From Bacteroidota bacterium (GTDB taxonomy: Bacteria > Bacteroidota > Bacteroidia > Chitinophagales > Saprospiraceae), in the NCBI GenBank assembly GCA_029781865.1, contig JAKOVW010000054.1, positions 124,001-188,000 of the forward strand: a stretch of 64,000 bases of DNA. Direction: 5' to 3'. The first letter of the stretch is position 1, and each line of letters starts with the position of its first letter. The translations under genes and the position numbers were made by a program. This document shows positions 9,901 to 18,630 of this stretch, one piece after another. Under the pieces are notes generated by a model. That model worked only from the letters and a program-made list of their open reading frames with translations, was not told the origin of the DNA and made no database searches.

Positions 9901-12030
9901 ATCAAAGAAAATCTGATTTCCATTTCCAATAAAATCATCGCCATTTACACCTGCGCAATTTGTTCCATTGTCAATTTGATTGACAGCTGATCCATGATTG
10001 GTACCTCGCAATTGTTCCATGCGGATTACTTTGAAAAACAAATGTGCAGAACAATTATCCCAGCTAGCCTGATCCAAATCCTTTGCAAACACTTGACCGA
10101 AACTCTGACCATCGACCTGATTCGTATTCAGACTCACTACTGTAACTTTATCACATACCGGAGTGGGAGGAACATTATCAATTGCTGTAATTACAAAACG
10201 GTATCTGCTTACGTTTCCACAGCAATCTTCTGCAACAATGTAATTATTCCAAATGCCCGGCTTAATATTGGTTACAATATATCCTGAAGTTTCATCGCCA
10301 ATTACAAACCCACTTTCTGCAATAACATAATAGTGAATATCATTACTACAATTATCCGTTAACCAGGGTTTGGGAACGATGAATTTACCATCGCAGGAAA
10401 ATTCTTCCATATTGACCAATACCGAGTCCGGAAATAAAACAGAAGGTGCTTTTTTATCTGCGACTTTAATGATCTGGCTGTGACCTCCGAATTGACCTGT
10501 GCACCAATCGAGCACGGTCCAGGTACGAAGTATTTTATAGCATCCGATATTTCCGGCATCGCAATTGGGTTTTGCAAGATCAATTTTGAGATCCTGAAAA
10601 TTCAAACTCAGATTTAAACAGTTGCCACCTTCCGGCACTCCTGTACCCAACCACATAACCACCTGATCCGGTCCCCAGCATACTTTATTATTGTTATTCC
10701 ATTCCGGATGTGCAGGATAATAAACCGGATATGGACTTGGATGGCCCGCATAAATTCCGGTGTCTATACAATTCCAGCCCAAAACTCTGGGCAGGCGCTC
10801 TCCGGCGAGATCTCCGTCCGGACTTGGCAGGTATCCACCTGTTGCATACCAATGCGCCGAATCCAGTAGATAACCATCGACACAATATGGAAATGCAAGA
10901 AAATGGCTGGTATAATCCTGCGACGTATTTATTTTTTCATCACAGGCTAAAGATGGTTTATCAAAATCATTGTAATTTAATGGAACATCAACATCGTTTA
11001 ATGCTGCAAACTCAACGCGTATTATTTGTGTGCACGTCGATTTATTGCCGACTTCATCAATGGCCGTCCAAACTCTTTTAATCTGTTCCTGATAACCTAC
11101 TGCACAGGTACCATGAGTGACATCATCATAATAGCTGAGTGTATACGTACCACAATTTTCAATGACTACAGGAATACCAACGCAATCCGGCGTCGTCAGA
11201 ATTCTACCGCATCTCACACTAGTATCCGATGGACAGATTAGTCGTGGCGGAATTTTATCTTCAACGGTTACTTTAGCCCAGCAACTGTTTTTAAAAATGG
11301 TATCCCGAATCGTGACTTTGAGTTGATGACCAATATCTTCTTTTCCAACCTGTGATCCTATTAAATTCGGATCGCGATCGATCAATTCATTGGTGTACCA
11401 ATCCCGGATTTCAACTTTGTAATCGTCGAAGCAACGGTATGGGCCACCGGCAAGAATATCATCTGCACCAATGGTGGCAAAACAATTTTGATTGAGACTG
11501 ATTTGAACTTCAGAGTGACAAACTAAGCTGCCACTTGGATTTGGTTCCGGATTGATCGTAACATTTATGCAGCAGGTAGCTGAATTTCCAAATGGATCTG
11601 TGGCAACAAAACAAATTTGATGAAAACCAATATGAAGCAACTGACCAAATTTGTAAAGCGTCGTATCAAGAGGCATAATGGTAATTGAAAATTGACAGTT
11701 GTTTTCTAGTTCAGGTAGAAAATCGAAAACAACACCACATTCGCCGCTGCTTAAATTAAACGTCAAATCATTACAAACTAAATTGAAACAGGGAACCGCC
11801 GATGAGCGATTGGTCTTTAGCTGCTTTTTAAGAGGTAATTCTTCTACAGATGTGAAACGCGAATGGTAATCATTAGGAGTTGCGGAGTAAGCGGTTCCAA
11901 AGTTCAAACTAAAGAACATAATTCCCAATATGGCAACATGAAATTTAAGGGAATGCTTTAGGTTCAATTGCAGACTGCAAAAACCGGTAAAAATGCCGGT
12001 TACAGACTGAGAAGGAGAATGATACTTCAT
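6958..12030 (-). CDS. giant secreted HYR-like protein with dockerin, cohesin and T9SS sorting domain
   Basis: A 1690-residue exported protein, the largest in the window. After an N-terminal signal/anchor stretch (about residues 1-50) come HYR-like units with the NVTINPEPN, TVEDKIPPRLICP and DNCS signatures. A central block (about 340-1040) is paralogous to the 809-residue neighbour. It is followed by further DNC/DGCGN units, a CnaB-like stretch (about 1277-1338), a type I dockerin-like region (about 1339-1410, DVNKSMSITSADVLEIRKLI), a cohesin-like sandwich (about 1454-1603) and a T9SS type A sorting domain (about 1604-1690, NTPNPFNKET start, RMVVE end). Dockerin and cohesin in one chain suggest self-association or assembly of surface fibres (inference). 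No enzyme domain is visible. The ATG at 12030 precedes a long basic leader. Confidence 0.88.
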   Translation of the reverse strand: MKYHSPSQSVTGIFTGFCSLQLNLKHSLKFHVAILGIMFFSLNFGTAYSATPNDYHSRFTSVEELPLKKQLKTNRSSAVPCFNLVCNDLTFNLSSGECGVVFDFLPELENNCQFSITIMPLDTTLYKFGQLLHIGFHQICFVATDPFGNSATCCINVTINPEPNPSGSLVCHSEVQISLNQNCFATIGADDILAGGPYRCFDDYKVEIRDWYTNELIDRDPNLIGSQVGKEDIGHQLKVTIRDTIFKNSCWAKVTVEDKIPPRLICPSDTSVRCGRILTTPDCVGIPVVIENCGTYTLSYYDDVTHGTCAVGYQEQIKRVWTAIDEVGNKSTCTQIIRVEFAALNDVDVPLNYNDFDKPSLACDEKINTSQDYTSHFLAFPYCVDGYLLDSAHWYATGGYLPSPDGDLAGERLPRVLGWNCIDTGIYAGHPSPYPVYYPAHPEWNNNNKVCWGPDQVVMWLGTGVPEGGNCLNLSLNFQDLKIDLAKPNCDAGNIGCYKILRTWTVLDWCTGQFGGHSQIIKVADKKAPSVLFPDSVLVNMEEFSCDGKFIVPKPWLTDNCSNDIHYYVIAESGFVIGDETSGYIVTNIKPGIWNNYIVAEDCCGNVSRYRFVITAIDNVPPTPVCDKVTVVSLNTNQVDGQSFGQVFAKDLDQASWDNCSAHLFFKVIRMEQLRGTNHGSAVNQIDNGTNCAGVNGDDFIGNGNQIFFDDYARFCCNDVGKTIRVVLRVFDRETGDGPINPGRMNNNGDLAGHFNDCMVDIQVQDKTLPTVTAPPDIVVSCSFWFDIDKISKPDDATFGRVVTEIKSRKKVITKDVVCHNYCTSNAITGYPGYIPGASQSNPPVSNKACSLYNFYFDTSHFDRIYDLLWGFDGTVIGACGTNFSIAVNDNRECGQGRISRTIVALGPNGTSVTATQTIWVVDCDPFYINGNDHCDPDDDITWPGNCTGIATTIDGCGADISPDNPALGRPVIENNADDLCSLVSIEFVDEVFNIETDACFKVVRKWTVIDWCQYDPLISSTTGRWEYLQVIKVHDVDKPAITITMGNCYAAVKNPNDNICYGYLQIKAEATDNCSPVDWLSFDYKIDLYNDGKGIHNGYDFEVGSLSQKSLGAGRKPYIHDNPYAQNPTSPFDASGVYPLGIHKVCWYVEDGCGNIAVNCKLFEIKDCKRPTPYCNAGLITTVMPSTECITIWARDFDAGSYDNCTDSKHLKIYFENNNADSLAICCDEFVKNKVNTDLTIALTLCVEDEEGNKDCCKTAVMVQDPQDVCPNVGHSAQISGVVKTMMDVNTSNVDVQLMESGTMKKEIITNNTGQYLFGDLSFGTNKEYVVRPTRKDDPLNGISTADIVKIQRHILGQEILSSPYQWIAADVNKSMSITSADVLEIRKLILGVITKFDKSDSWTFVPSNHPMDLKSPWNSPREATIQVPKDINYFMDFISIKVGDVNNSAIANNISSITTRNQEVLQFEIDSHYLVAGELYKMEFKSRNFKNIAAYQFTLKYNQDVLNYESFESGALQMNEYNFGTQKKNEGILTTSWNAKTMQSEESGTVLFSLLFRAMKNGNLEDQFNLNSQITRAEAYDNLLNAKEISLSVIRDNKSKESGLFELYQNTPNPFNKETMIHFVLPESLTAQLSIYDLTGKVVWTEELIGKKGWNSIKLKRETLSLPGVYYYQLNAGDYTSAKRMVVE

Positions 12031-12330
12031 CTCGAGGTGGTTTATTCCTCAAAAATAAGTCAAAGCTCTGATTTAAAGAAATTTATACATATTGATTTTT
12101 TGAATGAATGATACATGATCTATTTTTATACTATATAACATACTAAAAATCTGTTTAATAAAGATTATTTACGGGTTTAATTTCAAACGACAACACGGTG
12201 AATTGAATGCCTATAGCATTAAATTCCCGGCTTCTTCAAGCTTTATTCAAGTTGTTCTTATTGAATTTGTTCTGGTCTCAAAAGAGCAGACCCAATTAAA
12301 TATTTATATTTCCAGAGACCGGTTTCTCGT

Positions 12331-12412
12331 GATCCTAAGCATGGTGTTTATTTATTACTAGTGGATAATCAGAAGAGACTAATATGCTATTCCAGGTTGG
12401 TAGTTTTGGAAT
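12331..12412 (+). pseudogene. relic T9SS sorting domain, duplicate of the downstream gene's 3' end
   Basis: In frame from 12331 this reads DPKHGVYLLLVDN, then YSRLVVLE and a stop. It corresponds to the last 27 codons of the 586-residue gene (DLKPGVYFVIVNN ... YSRLVVLE). From 12387 the DNA match to 14585 onward is almost perfect for about 85 bp and continues through the stop into the flanking hairpin repeat. Upstream, the frame meets a TGA at 12262-12264 and no longer resembles the parent. It is the tail of a lost paralogue or a copy made by unequal exchange between repeats. Confidence 0.65.
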
Positions 12413-12660
12413 AGCTCAGCTCAAACTTCAAAAATCATCATTCGTTAATCATTATTCGGCGTTGAACTTCCTTACTGGAGTTTCCAACTTAACAAGTAAA
12501 ATAATGAACATCGATTAACGAATAATGAATAATGAAGTGAATTCCGGAATACATTAAAAATGATGTAATTCATTTTTGAATAATTCTCGATTCAAATCTA
12601 TAAAACTGCTTAAACTTCAAAAATCATCATTCGTTATTCATCATTCGAAATTGAATTTGT
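12387..12660. repeat. duplicated hairpin block, copy A
   Basis: This block holds one full copy of a hairpin (about 12426-12541), whose arms read CATCATT CGTTAAT and CGATTAA CGAATAA in 7-base steps. A linker with an AAAAATGA/TCATTTTT dyad follows, then half of a second copy (about 12610-12660). The same order recurs after the PKD protein gene at 14585-14930, so the gene is bracketed by direct copies of the block. The rest of the 821-bp gap (12031-12330 and 12661-12851) shows nothing I recognise. Confidence 0.65.
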
Positions 12661-12854
12661 TGTTCGCGATTTAATTCTTAAAAACCAGATAATAGATCCC
12701 AATAATCCATTTATAAATCAAAAATCAAGATAGTTTACATCCATTTTGTTAACTTAGCAATCTGAACTCTTGGTTCATATTTTTAAGAGTATAATAGAAA
12801 GATGACCAATAATTCTATAACAAATATTAATAATTTCATATATTGCCCTAATTG

Positions 12855-14612
12855 ATGATAGTAAGGTACATATTTCTTCAACTCATTTCTTTAATAATAC
12901 TGACGGAAGCATTTTCGCAAAGAGAAGATTATAACTGGCTATTAGGATCATGTAACCCTTTATCTGATTCAACCTGGAGTAGGATACATTGGATTTTTAA
13001 TGATCAAGATGTCTATTTGGAGAAGCGAGAGTACAAAGTAGACCATAAAATGCAATACACTAACTCTTCAATTTCTAACAAAAATGGTCAATTATTATTC
13101 TATACCAATGGGCTTTCAATATTCAATCGAAAGTATGAACCAATGCCCAATGGCGATGGATTAAATCCAGGGAAATATGCGAATAGTAATAAAGATTACG
13201 GGTATGATTTGGAAGGCGGAGCTATCATTCTTCCCTGGCCCGGGCATCCAGGAAAATATTTTGTATTTCATCTTACTACGGATAATATTCCATTTGTCTG
13301 GTATTCATTGGATCTGTTTACAACATTAGTGGACATGAGCCTGGATAATGGATTGGGAGATGTTGTTTATAAAAATAAATCCGTACATCACGACAGCCTG
13401 GTAAACGGAAGCCTGAGTGCTTGTCGTCATGCCAATGGCCGGGACTGGTGGATTCCTTGCTTCTATTATTCCGGTAGAAAATGTTTGATGTTTCTTTTGG
13501 ATCCTGGTGGCGTCAAACTTCATCATATTCAATCTATACCTTTTCATTTTGAACCAAGTGGCAACGGTCAGGCACAATTCAGCCCTGATGGATCCAAGTA
13601 TTCATTTTTTCATAGAAACAGCGCAAGCTATCGCGAATTTTTTCTAGCAGATTTTGATCGTTGCAATGGAAGATTTTCTAATCCTGAATATCACACTGTC
13701 AATAAATTTGAATTGGTTGGTGTCGGATTTTCTCCGAATAGTAACTTTCTTTACATGGCAACAGCAGCAGAATTATATCAAATGGATTTGACAGAACCAA
13801 ATCCATTTGAGAATCGCTTGCGAATCGACAGCATTGATGGTTTTGAATCATTTCCATTGTTTCCATCCTATTTTTCCTTCATGCAGCTTGCACCGGATGG
13901 AAAGATTTATATTAATAATGGGCGGTCTCCTGATCGAATCAGTACCATCAATAAGCCGGATCTGAAAGGAAAAGCTTGCGAGGTGCTTCAACACAATATC
14001 CATATCACTAGTAATGCAACATTGCCAAACTTTCCGTTCTTCAGATTGGGAGCATTACAAAATAGTAGCTGCGATACCTTAAATAAACTACCGGTGGCGG
14101 ATTGGACGTATATACCTGATAATACTGACAATTATAAAATAAAATTTAGCGATCAGAGTAATTATGAAATCAGCGAATGGCAATGGGATTTTGGAGATCT
14201 AAATAGTGTATCTGATACAAGCAGTTTGAAGAACCCGGAATATATATTTCCTGGAGATGGAATTTATGAGGTCTGTTTGATTGTAAAGAATCCAAGTGGT
14301 GCAGATACACTATGCAAATCAATTAACATTACCCACGTATCCGCAGAAGATATAGCGGAAGCAAACGCAAGAATAAAAATTTGGCCTAATCCTTCAAATG
14401 GTCAAATTACTATTCAATTCCCCAAAAACATTCTTATAGATAAATCCTTTCTCTCCATACAGGACATCAATGGGAAACCGGTTTATACTGATCGTGCAAT
14501 TTTAGATTCAAGAAAAACATTAACTTTGGATCTTAAGCCTGGTGTTTATTTTGTGATTGTAAATAATTATGCAGGATCTAAATACTATTCCAGGTTGGTA
14601 GTTTTGGAATAG
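12855..14612 (+). CDS. secreted propeller/PKD protein with T9SS sorting domain
   Basis: A 585-residue exported protein counted from the ATG at 12855; a TTG one codon earlier is the alternative. A signal peptide (about 1-21, ending AFS) is followed by a region of about 370 residues with repeated strand motifs (NKNGQLLFYTNG, FSPDGSKYSFF, FSPNSNFLYMATAAELYQMD, LAPDGKIYI) that look like a WD40-type beta-propeller. Then comes a PKD domain (about 413-497, WQWDFGDLNS and YEVCLIVKN) and a T9SS type A sorting domain (about 505-585, WPNPSNGQITI start, RLVVLE end). This composition is common in Bacteroidota surface proteins of unknown ligand. The gene is flanked on both sides by the same hairpin block and preceded by a relic of its own C-terminus. 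Confidence 0.85.
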   Translation: MIVRYIFLQLISLIILTEAFSQREDYNWLLGSCNPLSDSTWSRIHWIFNDQDVYLEKREYKVDHKMQYTNSSISNKNGQLLFYTNGLSIFNRKYEPMPNGDGLNPGKYANSNKDYGYDLEGGAIILPWPGHPGKYFVFHLTTDNIPFVWYSLDLFTTLVDMSLDNGLGDVVYKNKSVHHDSLVNGSLSACRHANGRDWWIPCFYYSGRKCLMFLLDPGGVKLHHIQSIPFHFEPSGNGQAQFSPDGSKYSFFHRNSASYREFFLADFDRCNGRFSNPEYHTVNKFELVGVGFSPNSNFLYMATAAELYQMDLTEPNPFENRLRIDSIDGFESFPLFPSYFSFMQLAPDGKIYINNGRSPDRISTINKPDLKGKACEVLQHNIHITSNATLPNFPFFRLGALQNSSCDTLNKLPVADWTYIPDNTDNYKIKFSDQSNYEISEWQWDFGDLNSVSDTSSLKNPEYIFPGDGIYEVCLIVKNPSGADTLCKSINITHVSAEDIAEANARIKIWPNPSNGQITIQFPKNILIDKSFLSIQDINGKPVYTDRAILDSRKTLTLDLKPGVYFVIVNNYAGSKYYSRLVVLE

Positions 14613-14930
14613 CTCAGCACAAACTTCAAAAATCATCATTCGTTAATCATTATTCGGCGTTGAACTTCCTAAATAAAGATTCCATCATAATAAGTCAAAT
14701 GATGAACATCGATTAACGAATAATGAATGATGAAGTGAATTCCGGAAAACATTAAAAATGATGTAATTCATTTTTGAATAATTCTCGATTCAAATTTATG
14801 ACTCAGCTCAAACTTCAAAAATCATCATTCGTTAATCATTATTCGGCGTTGAATTTCCAGAATGGAGTTTCCAACTTAACTAGTAAAATGATGAACATCG
14901 ATTAACGAATGATGAAGTGTTGAATGATGA
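14585..14930. repeat. duplicated hairpin block, copy B
   Basis: It begins inside the last codons of the PKD protein gene and contains two hairpin copies (about 14624-14742 and 14811-14930), with the same linker as copy A. The first 85 bp match 12387-12473 with about one difference. Arms again run in 7-base steps (CGATTAA CGAATAA). The following bases to 15025 hold the CTATGTGTTCTATGTG-type text and no gene. Confidence 0.65.
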
Positions 14931-15025
14931 AACATAGAATTCCTATGTGTTCTATGTGCGCTACTGTGTTTCAAACAAATTCTGTTATAATGCAAAATCT
15001 TCTTCACGGTAACACGCAACCGAAT

Positions 15026-17614
15026 TTAGTTTTTAATAATCCGTGTCACTTTAGTTTTATCACCGGTAGAAAGAATCACACTATACATTCCGGATTTAAA
15101 CGGATCCAAATTCAGTGTAAACGCATTATGTCCCTTTGTATACTGAATATCCTGAGTCAAAATACTCTTGCCATGAATATCAGCAATCTGAATCGTTCCG
15201 TTGCCAAATGCAGATTCATTCGTTTCAATATAAAGCAATCCATTTGTAGGATTTGGATACGCTGCCATCTCCACGTCGCTGTTACTGTTATTGCTTATTG
15301 CCTGTATCTGGCATGGAATCGAGATGGTAATTTTCTTTTGTCCGCCCGCACCACAAGCATTTTCTGCATAAACTGAAATATCACCCGGAGTATTTCCAAT
15401 CTGCACTTTAATAATATTCGTCGTTGTGCCTGTTAAATAAACGGTACCCGGCGGTACGGTCCAATTGTATTTGGTTGCTCCAGGTATTCCGGCTATATAA
15501 TAGTATTGAATGGATCCGGAACATGGAGCTAAATTGCCATAGAGTTTATCCGGATATTGCGGTACTCCATAGACAGTTGTTTTTCTTGCTATTCCCGCGC
15601 CACAATTATTATTTGCAGTTACCTGTACCATTCCACTGGAGAACATGGGAAATTTAATATTCACTGCAGTATCCGAAGAATTAGGAATGGCAGTGATGAT
15701 CGCTCCCGGAATGTCCGTAGTCCAGGTATACGATTTTGCATAGTCTACTTTTTTAATGGAATAATTTGAACTGGCCTGGCAATTCGCATAAATATTTCCG
15801 GAAATATAGCCAGGAATTTGAGGAACGGAAAAGATCTCGAGATATCGGATGGGACTATTACCACAATTATTATACATGATCACACCTAACTTACCACTAA
15901 CAAAACTTCCGCCAAAATTGATAACTACATTTGGCGTCCCCTGTCCCTGCGCAATTGAAGCACCAATAGGTGCAATCCAGTAATACTGCACATCATTCAC
16001 CGCATTCACTGAATACGCTTGCATCGTATTGGCACATACTTCGGAATTAGTTCCGGTTATCGGATCTGGCATTGCCGGTATACTTTTGGTTTTAACCTGG
16101 ATACTTGCGGGTAATGATTTACAACCGGAAGCATTCGTCACGATTAAACTATATGTTCCAGCATTGTTTACCGCAATTGACTTTGTGGTAGCTCCGGTAC
16201 TCCATAAATAAGTTATTGCATCATTTGAATTCAGTTTTAATGTACTTCCCGGACAAATACTGGTTGCACCATCAGCTGTAATCACTGCGGTTGGCGATGT
16301 ATTGACTCCAACATAAAATGAACTGGAAACACCCTGACCATAAGCATTTTCTCCCTTAACCAGTATATTTCCGGAAACCGCAGATTGATCAATATTCAGT
16401 GTGATGGTATTCGTATTGCTTGTTCCAATAAAACCATTTGGCAAGGTCCAGACATAAGAAGTTGCATTGAGTATCGGGGCAACTGTATAGCTGACTCCAT
16501 TTTGTCCGGGACAAACCGTTGCAACACCAGAAACCGGTCCTGCGCATGCCGGCAAATAATCAACCAATACTTTGTAAAGCAATGCTGTATTTCCATCTAC
16601 CGCAGACGGAAAGGAATTCGACAAACCACACACTGCCACTTTCATACATGGATCATAAAACATTCTGGTTCTATAGCCAATGGTATTGCCGCCATGACCC
16701 CATAATGTAGTATTGAATATATTGATCGTCGAAATTCCCAATCCATAGGATCCCGGTGGAATGAAATTTATCATCTGCGCCAATGAATTTGCATTCAGGA
16801 TTTGGCCACTCAACAATTTATTATACCAGGTGACCATATCCGCCGGAGTTGAAAATAAAGAACCTGCCGGACCGCCCGCTGTGTTTAATGATATTCTCGA
16901 AGTATCATGATAATCGACATTGTTATACCAGCGATGTGAAATAGTACCTTGAACTGTTTCTTCCACATCATAGTAGGTATTTGTTAATTGGTAGGGATCC
17001 AGTATGTACTCCCTGATGAGTTTGCTTATATGTTTGCCCGTTGCTTTTTTCGCAATCATTCCCGCAAGAATATAGTTGGTGTTGGAATACCAAAAATTTG
17101 TACCCGGTGTAAATTTCATGGGACCAATCCAGCCCAAAACTTCTTCTGGTGTCCAGGCCCTGAGTGGATTTTTATTTATCGAATCCAATTGTGCCTGCGT
17201 TGAAAACATGTCATCGATACCACTGGTATGATTCAATAATTGACGAATCGTAGCATTTGGATCGATGTTTTTATACTTTGGTAACCATTTGTATAAATGA
17301 TCATCGAGACTTAGTATATTTTTTTCAGCAAGTATCAACATAACAACTGCTGTAAATAATTTACTATTGCTGGCCAGACCAAATTCCATATCCGCTGTAA
17401 TGGGATGACCCGCGTAGGACAATCCACTGGCTCCGGTCCAAACACCCTGACCCGGCACATAGACACCGGCTGACATTCCCTTAGTCGTCGGACTTGCACT
17501 TACCATTTCATCCAGTTTTTCCTGAAGCTTAATGGCCAGATTGCTGTTGAAATTTTGTGCGTGTAATCTGAATAAAATACTTACCAGAATGAATACTCCA
17601 ATTAATTTTTTCAT
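15026..17614 (-). CDS. secreted serine hydrolase (class C beta-lactamase fold) with T9SS sorting domain
   Basis: An 862-residue exported enzyme. A signal peptide (1-20, ending LHAQ) is followed by a beta-lactamase/DD-peptidase fold domain (about 25-350) with all three active-site elements: the S82-N-S-K85 tetrad, Y176-S-N178 and H307-G-G309 (the HxG form of the KTG motif). Four or five PKD-like/Ig-like units follow (about 355-775, for example YVWTLPNGFIG and YNWTVPPG), then a T9SS type A sorting domain (about 785-862, AYPNPTNGLLYIE start). Relatives cleave D-amino-acid peptides or esters; the sequence does not tell which. The HGGN motif resembles esterase/peptidase members rather than true beta-lactamases. 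It sits downstream of, and in the same direction as, the LytTR two-component operon. Confidence 0.9.
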   Translation of the reverse strand: MKKLIGVFILVSILFRLHAQNFNSNLAIKLQEKLDEMVSASPTTKGMSAGVYVPGQGVWTGASGLSYAGHPITADMEFGLASNSKLFTAVVMLILAEKNILSLDDHLYKWLPKYKNIDPNATIRQLLNHTSGIDDMFSTQAQLDSINKNPLRAWTPEEVLGWIGPMKFTPGTNFWYSNTNYILAGMIAKKATGKHISKLIREYILDPYQLTNTYYDVEETVQGTISHRWYNNVDYHDTSRISLNTAGGPAGSLFSTPADMVTWYNKLLSGQILNANSLAQMINFIPPGSYGLGISTINIFNTTLWGHGGNTIGYRTRMFYDPCMKVAVCGLSNSFPSAVDGNTALLYKVLVDYLPACAGPVSGVATVCPGQNGVSYTVAPILNATSYVWTLPNGFIGTSNTNTITLNIDQSAVSGNILVKGENAYGQGVSSSFYVGVNTSPTAVITADGATSICPGSTLKLNSNDAITYLWSTGATTKSIAVNNAGTYSLIVTNASGCKSLPASIQVKTKSIPAMPDPITGTNSEVCANTMQAYSVNAVNDVQYYWIAPIGASIAQGQGTPNVVINFGGSFVSGKLGVIMYNNCGNSPIRYLEIFSVPQIPGYISGNIYANCQASSNYSIKKVDYAKSYTWTTDIPGAIITAIPNSSDTAVNIKFPMFSSGMVQVTANNNCGAGIARKTTVYGVPQYPDKLYGNLAPCSGSIQYYYIAGIPGATKYNWTVPPGTVYLTGTTTNIIKVQIGNTPGDISVYAENACGAGGQKKITISIPCQIQAISNNSNSDVEMAAYPNPTNGLLYIETNESAFGNGTIQIADIHGKSILTQDIQYTKGHNAFTLNLDPFKSGMYSVILSTGDKTKVTRIIKN

Positions 17615-17878
17615 TTGTTCATTTTTTAAGTTAAGAATTAAATTGCCAAAAAAAATATGGTAATGTGATAAGGTAAGTTTTTAGTTAACTCAATGCCGGC
17701 CAAATCAACTAAGAATGAATTGAAGAGCCTTGCACCAATAAAGATTCAATCTCCGCATGCATTTAAATGCTTGCCGTTTATCGAATGCAAAAGCAAAAAT
17801 GATTATTTATGTTCAGCTTAAACCGGAGACTTGACAGATGGTCGCAACGGGTTTACAGGCGGATTGCCTGCCCAATGC

Positions 17879-18628
17879 TTATTTCTTGTTAAACTGCTTT
17901 AGAAATTGCTCTTTCTTTCTTTTAGCCACATCTATTTGTTCACCATTGCTCATGACTGCAACTCCGCCATCACCGCGGATGTACTTTTTTACCTCGTTGA
18001 GATTGACAATGGCTGAATTGTGAACTCTGAAAAAATTATGCTCCAGCAAGAGTTCTTCGTATTCACCAATATTCTTTGAGGTAATTATTTTTTCACCTGA
18101 CCTGATCTGAAAATTTGTATACTGACGATCTGATCTGAGGTAAATAATATCCTGAATCTGGATGATGTTTAATCCTTCTGAGGAGGGCAAGGCTATTTGA
18201 AATTGATCGGGCTTTGGATTATTCAGGTTGTGCAAAAATGATTCGAAGCGCTTATTGAGCTTTTCCTGGCGGTTATTCGCCTCCACCTTGGAAACGGCCA
18301 ATTTCAATTCTTCAATATCAATGGGTTTAAGCAAATAATCTAAAGCTGAAAATTTTATTGCCTTAAGTGCATAGTGTTCAAAAGCTGTTGTAAAGATGAT
18401 ATCAAAAGGAATCTCATTAAACTTTGTTAGTAAATTAAATCCACTCTCCCGTTGCATCTCAATATCCAAAAAGATCACATCTGGAGTATTTTTCTTGATG
18501 GCTTGATACGCTTCATCCACCGATGTGGCAAAACCTATCACCTCAACTTCCGGGCAAAACTCGCTCAATAAATTACTCAATAATTTTAAGCTGTTTTGTT
18601 CATCATCAATAATCAGAGCCTTTATCAT
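17879..18628 (-). CDS. LytTR-family response regulator
   Basis: A 249-residue cytoplasmic response regulator. The receiver domain (about 1-120) has the acidic pocket D8-D9, the phospho-acceptor D55 (IFLDIEM), T81 and K101 (LLKPID). The LytTR DNA-binding domain covers about 140-245 (IIYLRSDRQYT, FFRVHNSAIVNLNEVKKY). It starts two bases after the stop of the sensor kinase gene, so the two are co-transcribed. The expected role is transcriptional activation of surface or adhesion genes after phosphorylation; the targets are not visible, although the adjacent secreted hydrolase and CHU_C protein are candidates by position only. Confidence 0.95.
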   Translation of the reverse strand: MIKALIIDDEQNSLKLLSNLLSEFCPEVEVIGFATSVDEAYQAIKKNTPDVIFLDIEMQRESGFNLLTKFNEIPFDIIFTTAFEHYALKAIKFSALDYLLKPIDIEELKLAVSKVEANNRQEKLNKRFESFLHNLNNPKPDQFQIALPSSEGLNIIQIQDIIYLRSDRQYTNFQIRSGEKIITSKNIGEYEELLLEHNFFRVHNSAIVNLNEVKKYIRGDGGVAVMSNGEQIDVAKRKKEQFLKQFNKK

Positions 18629-18630
18629 AT

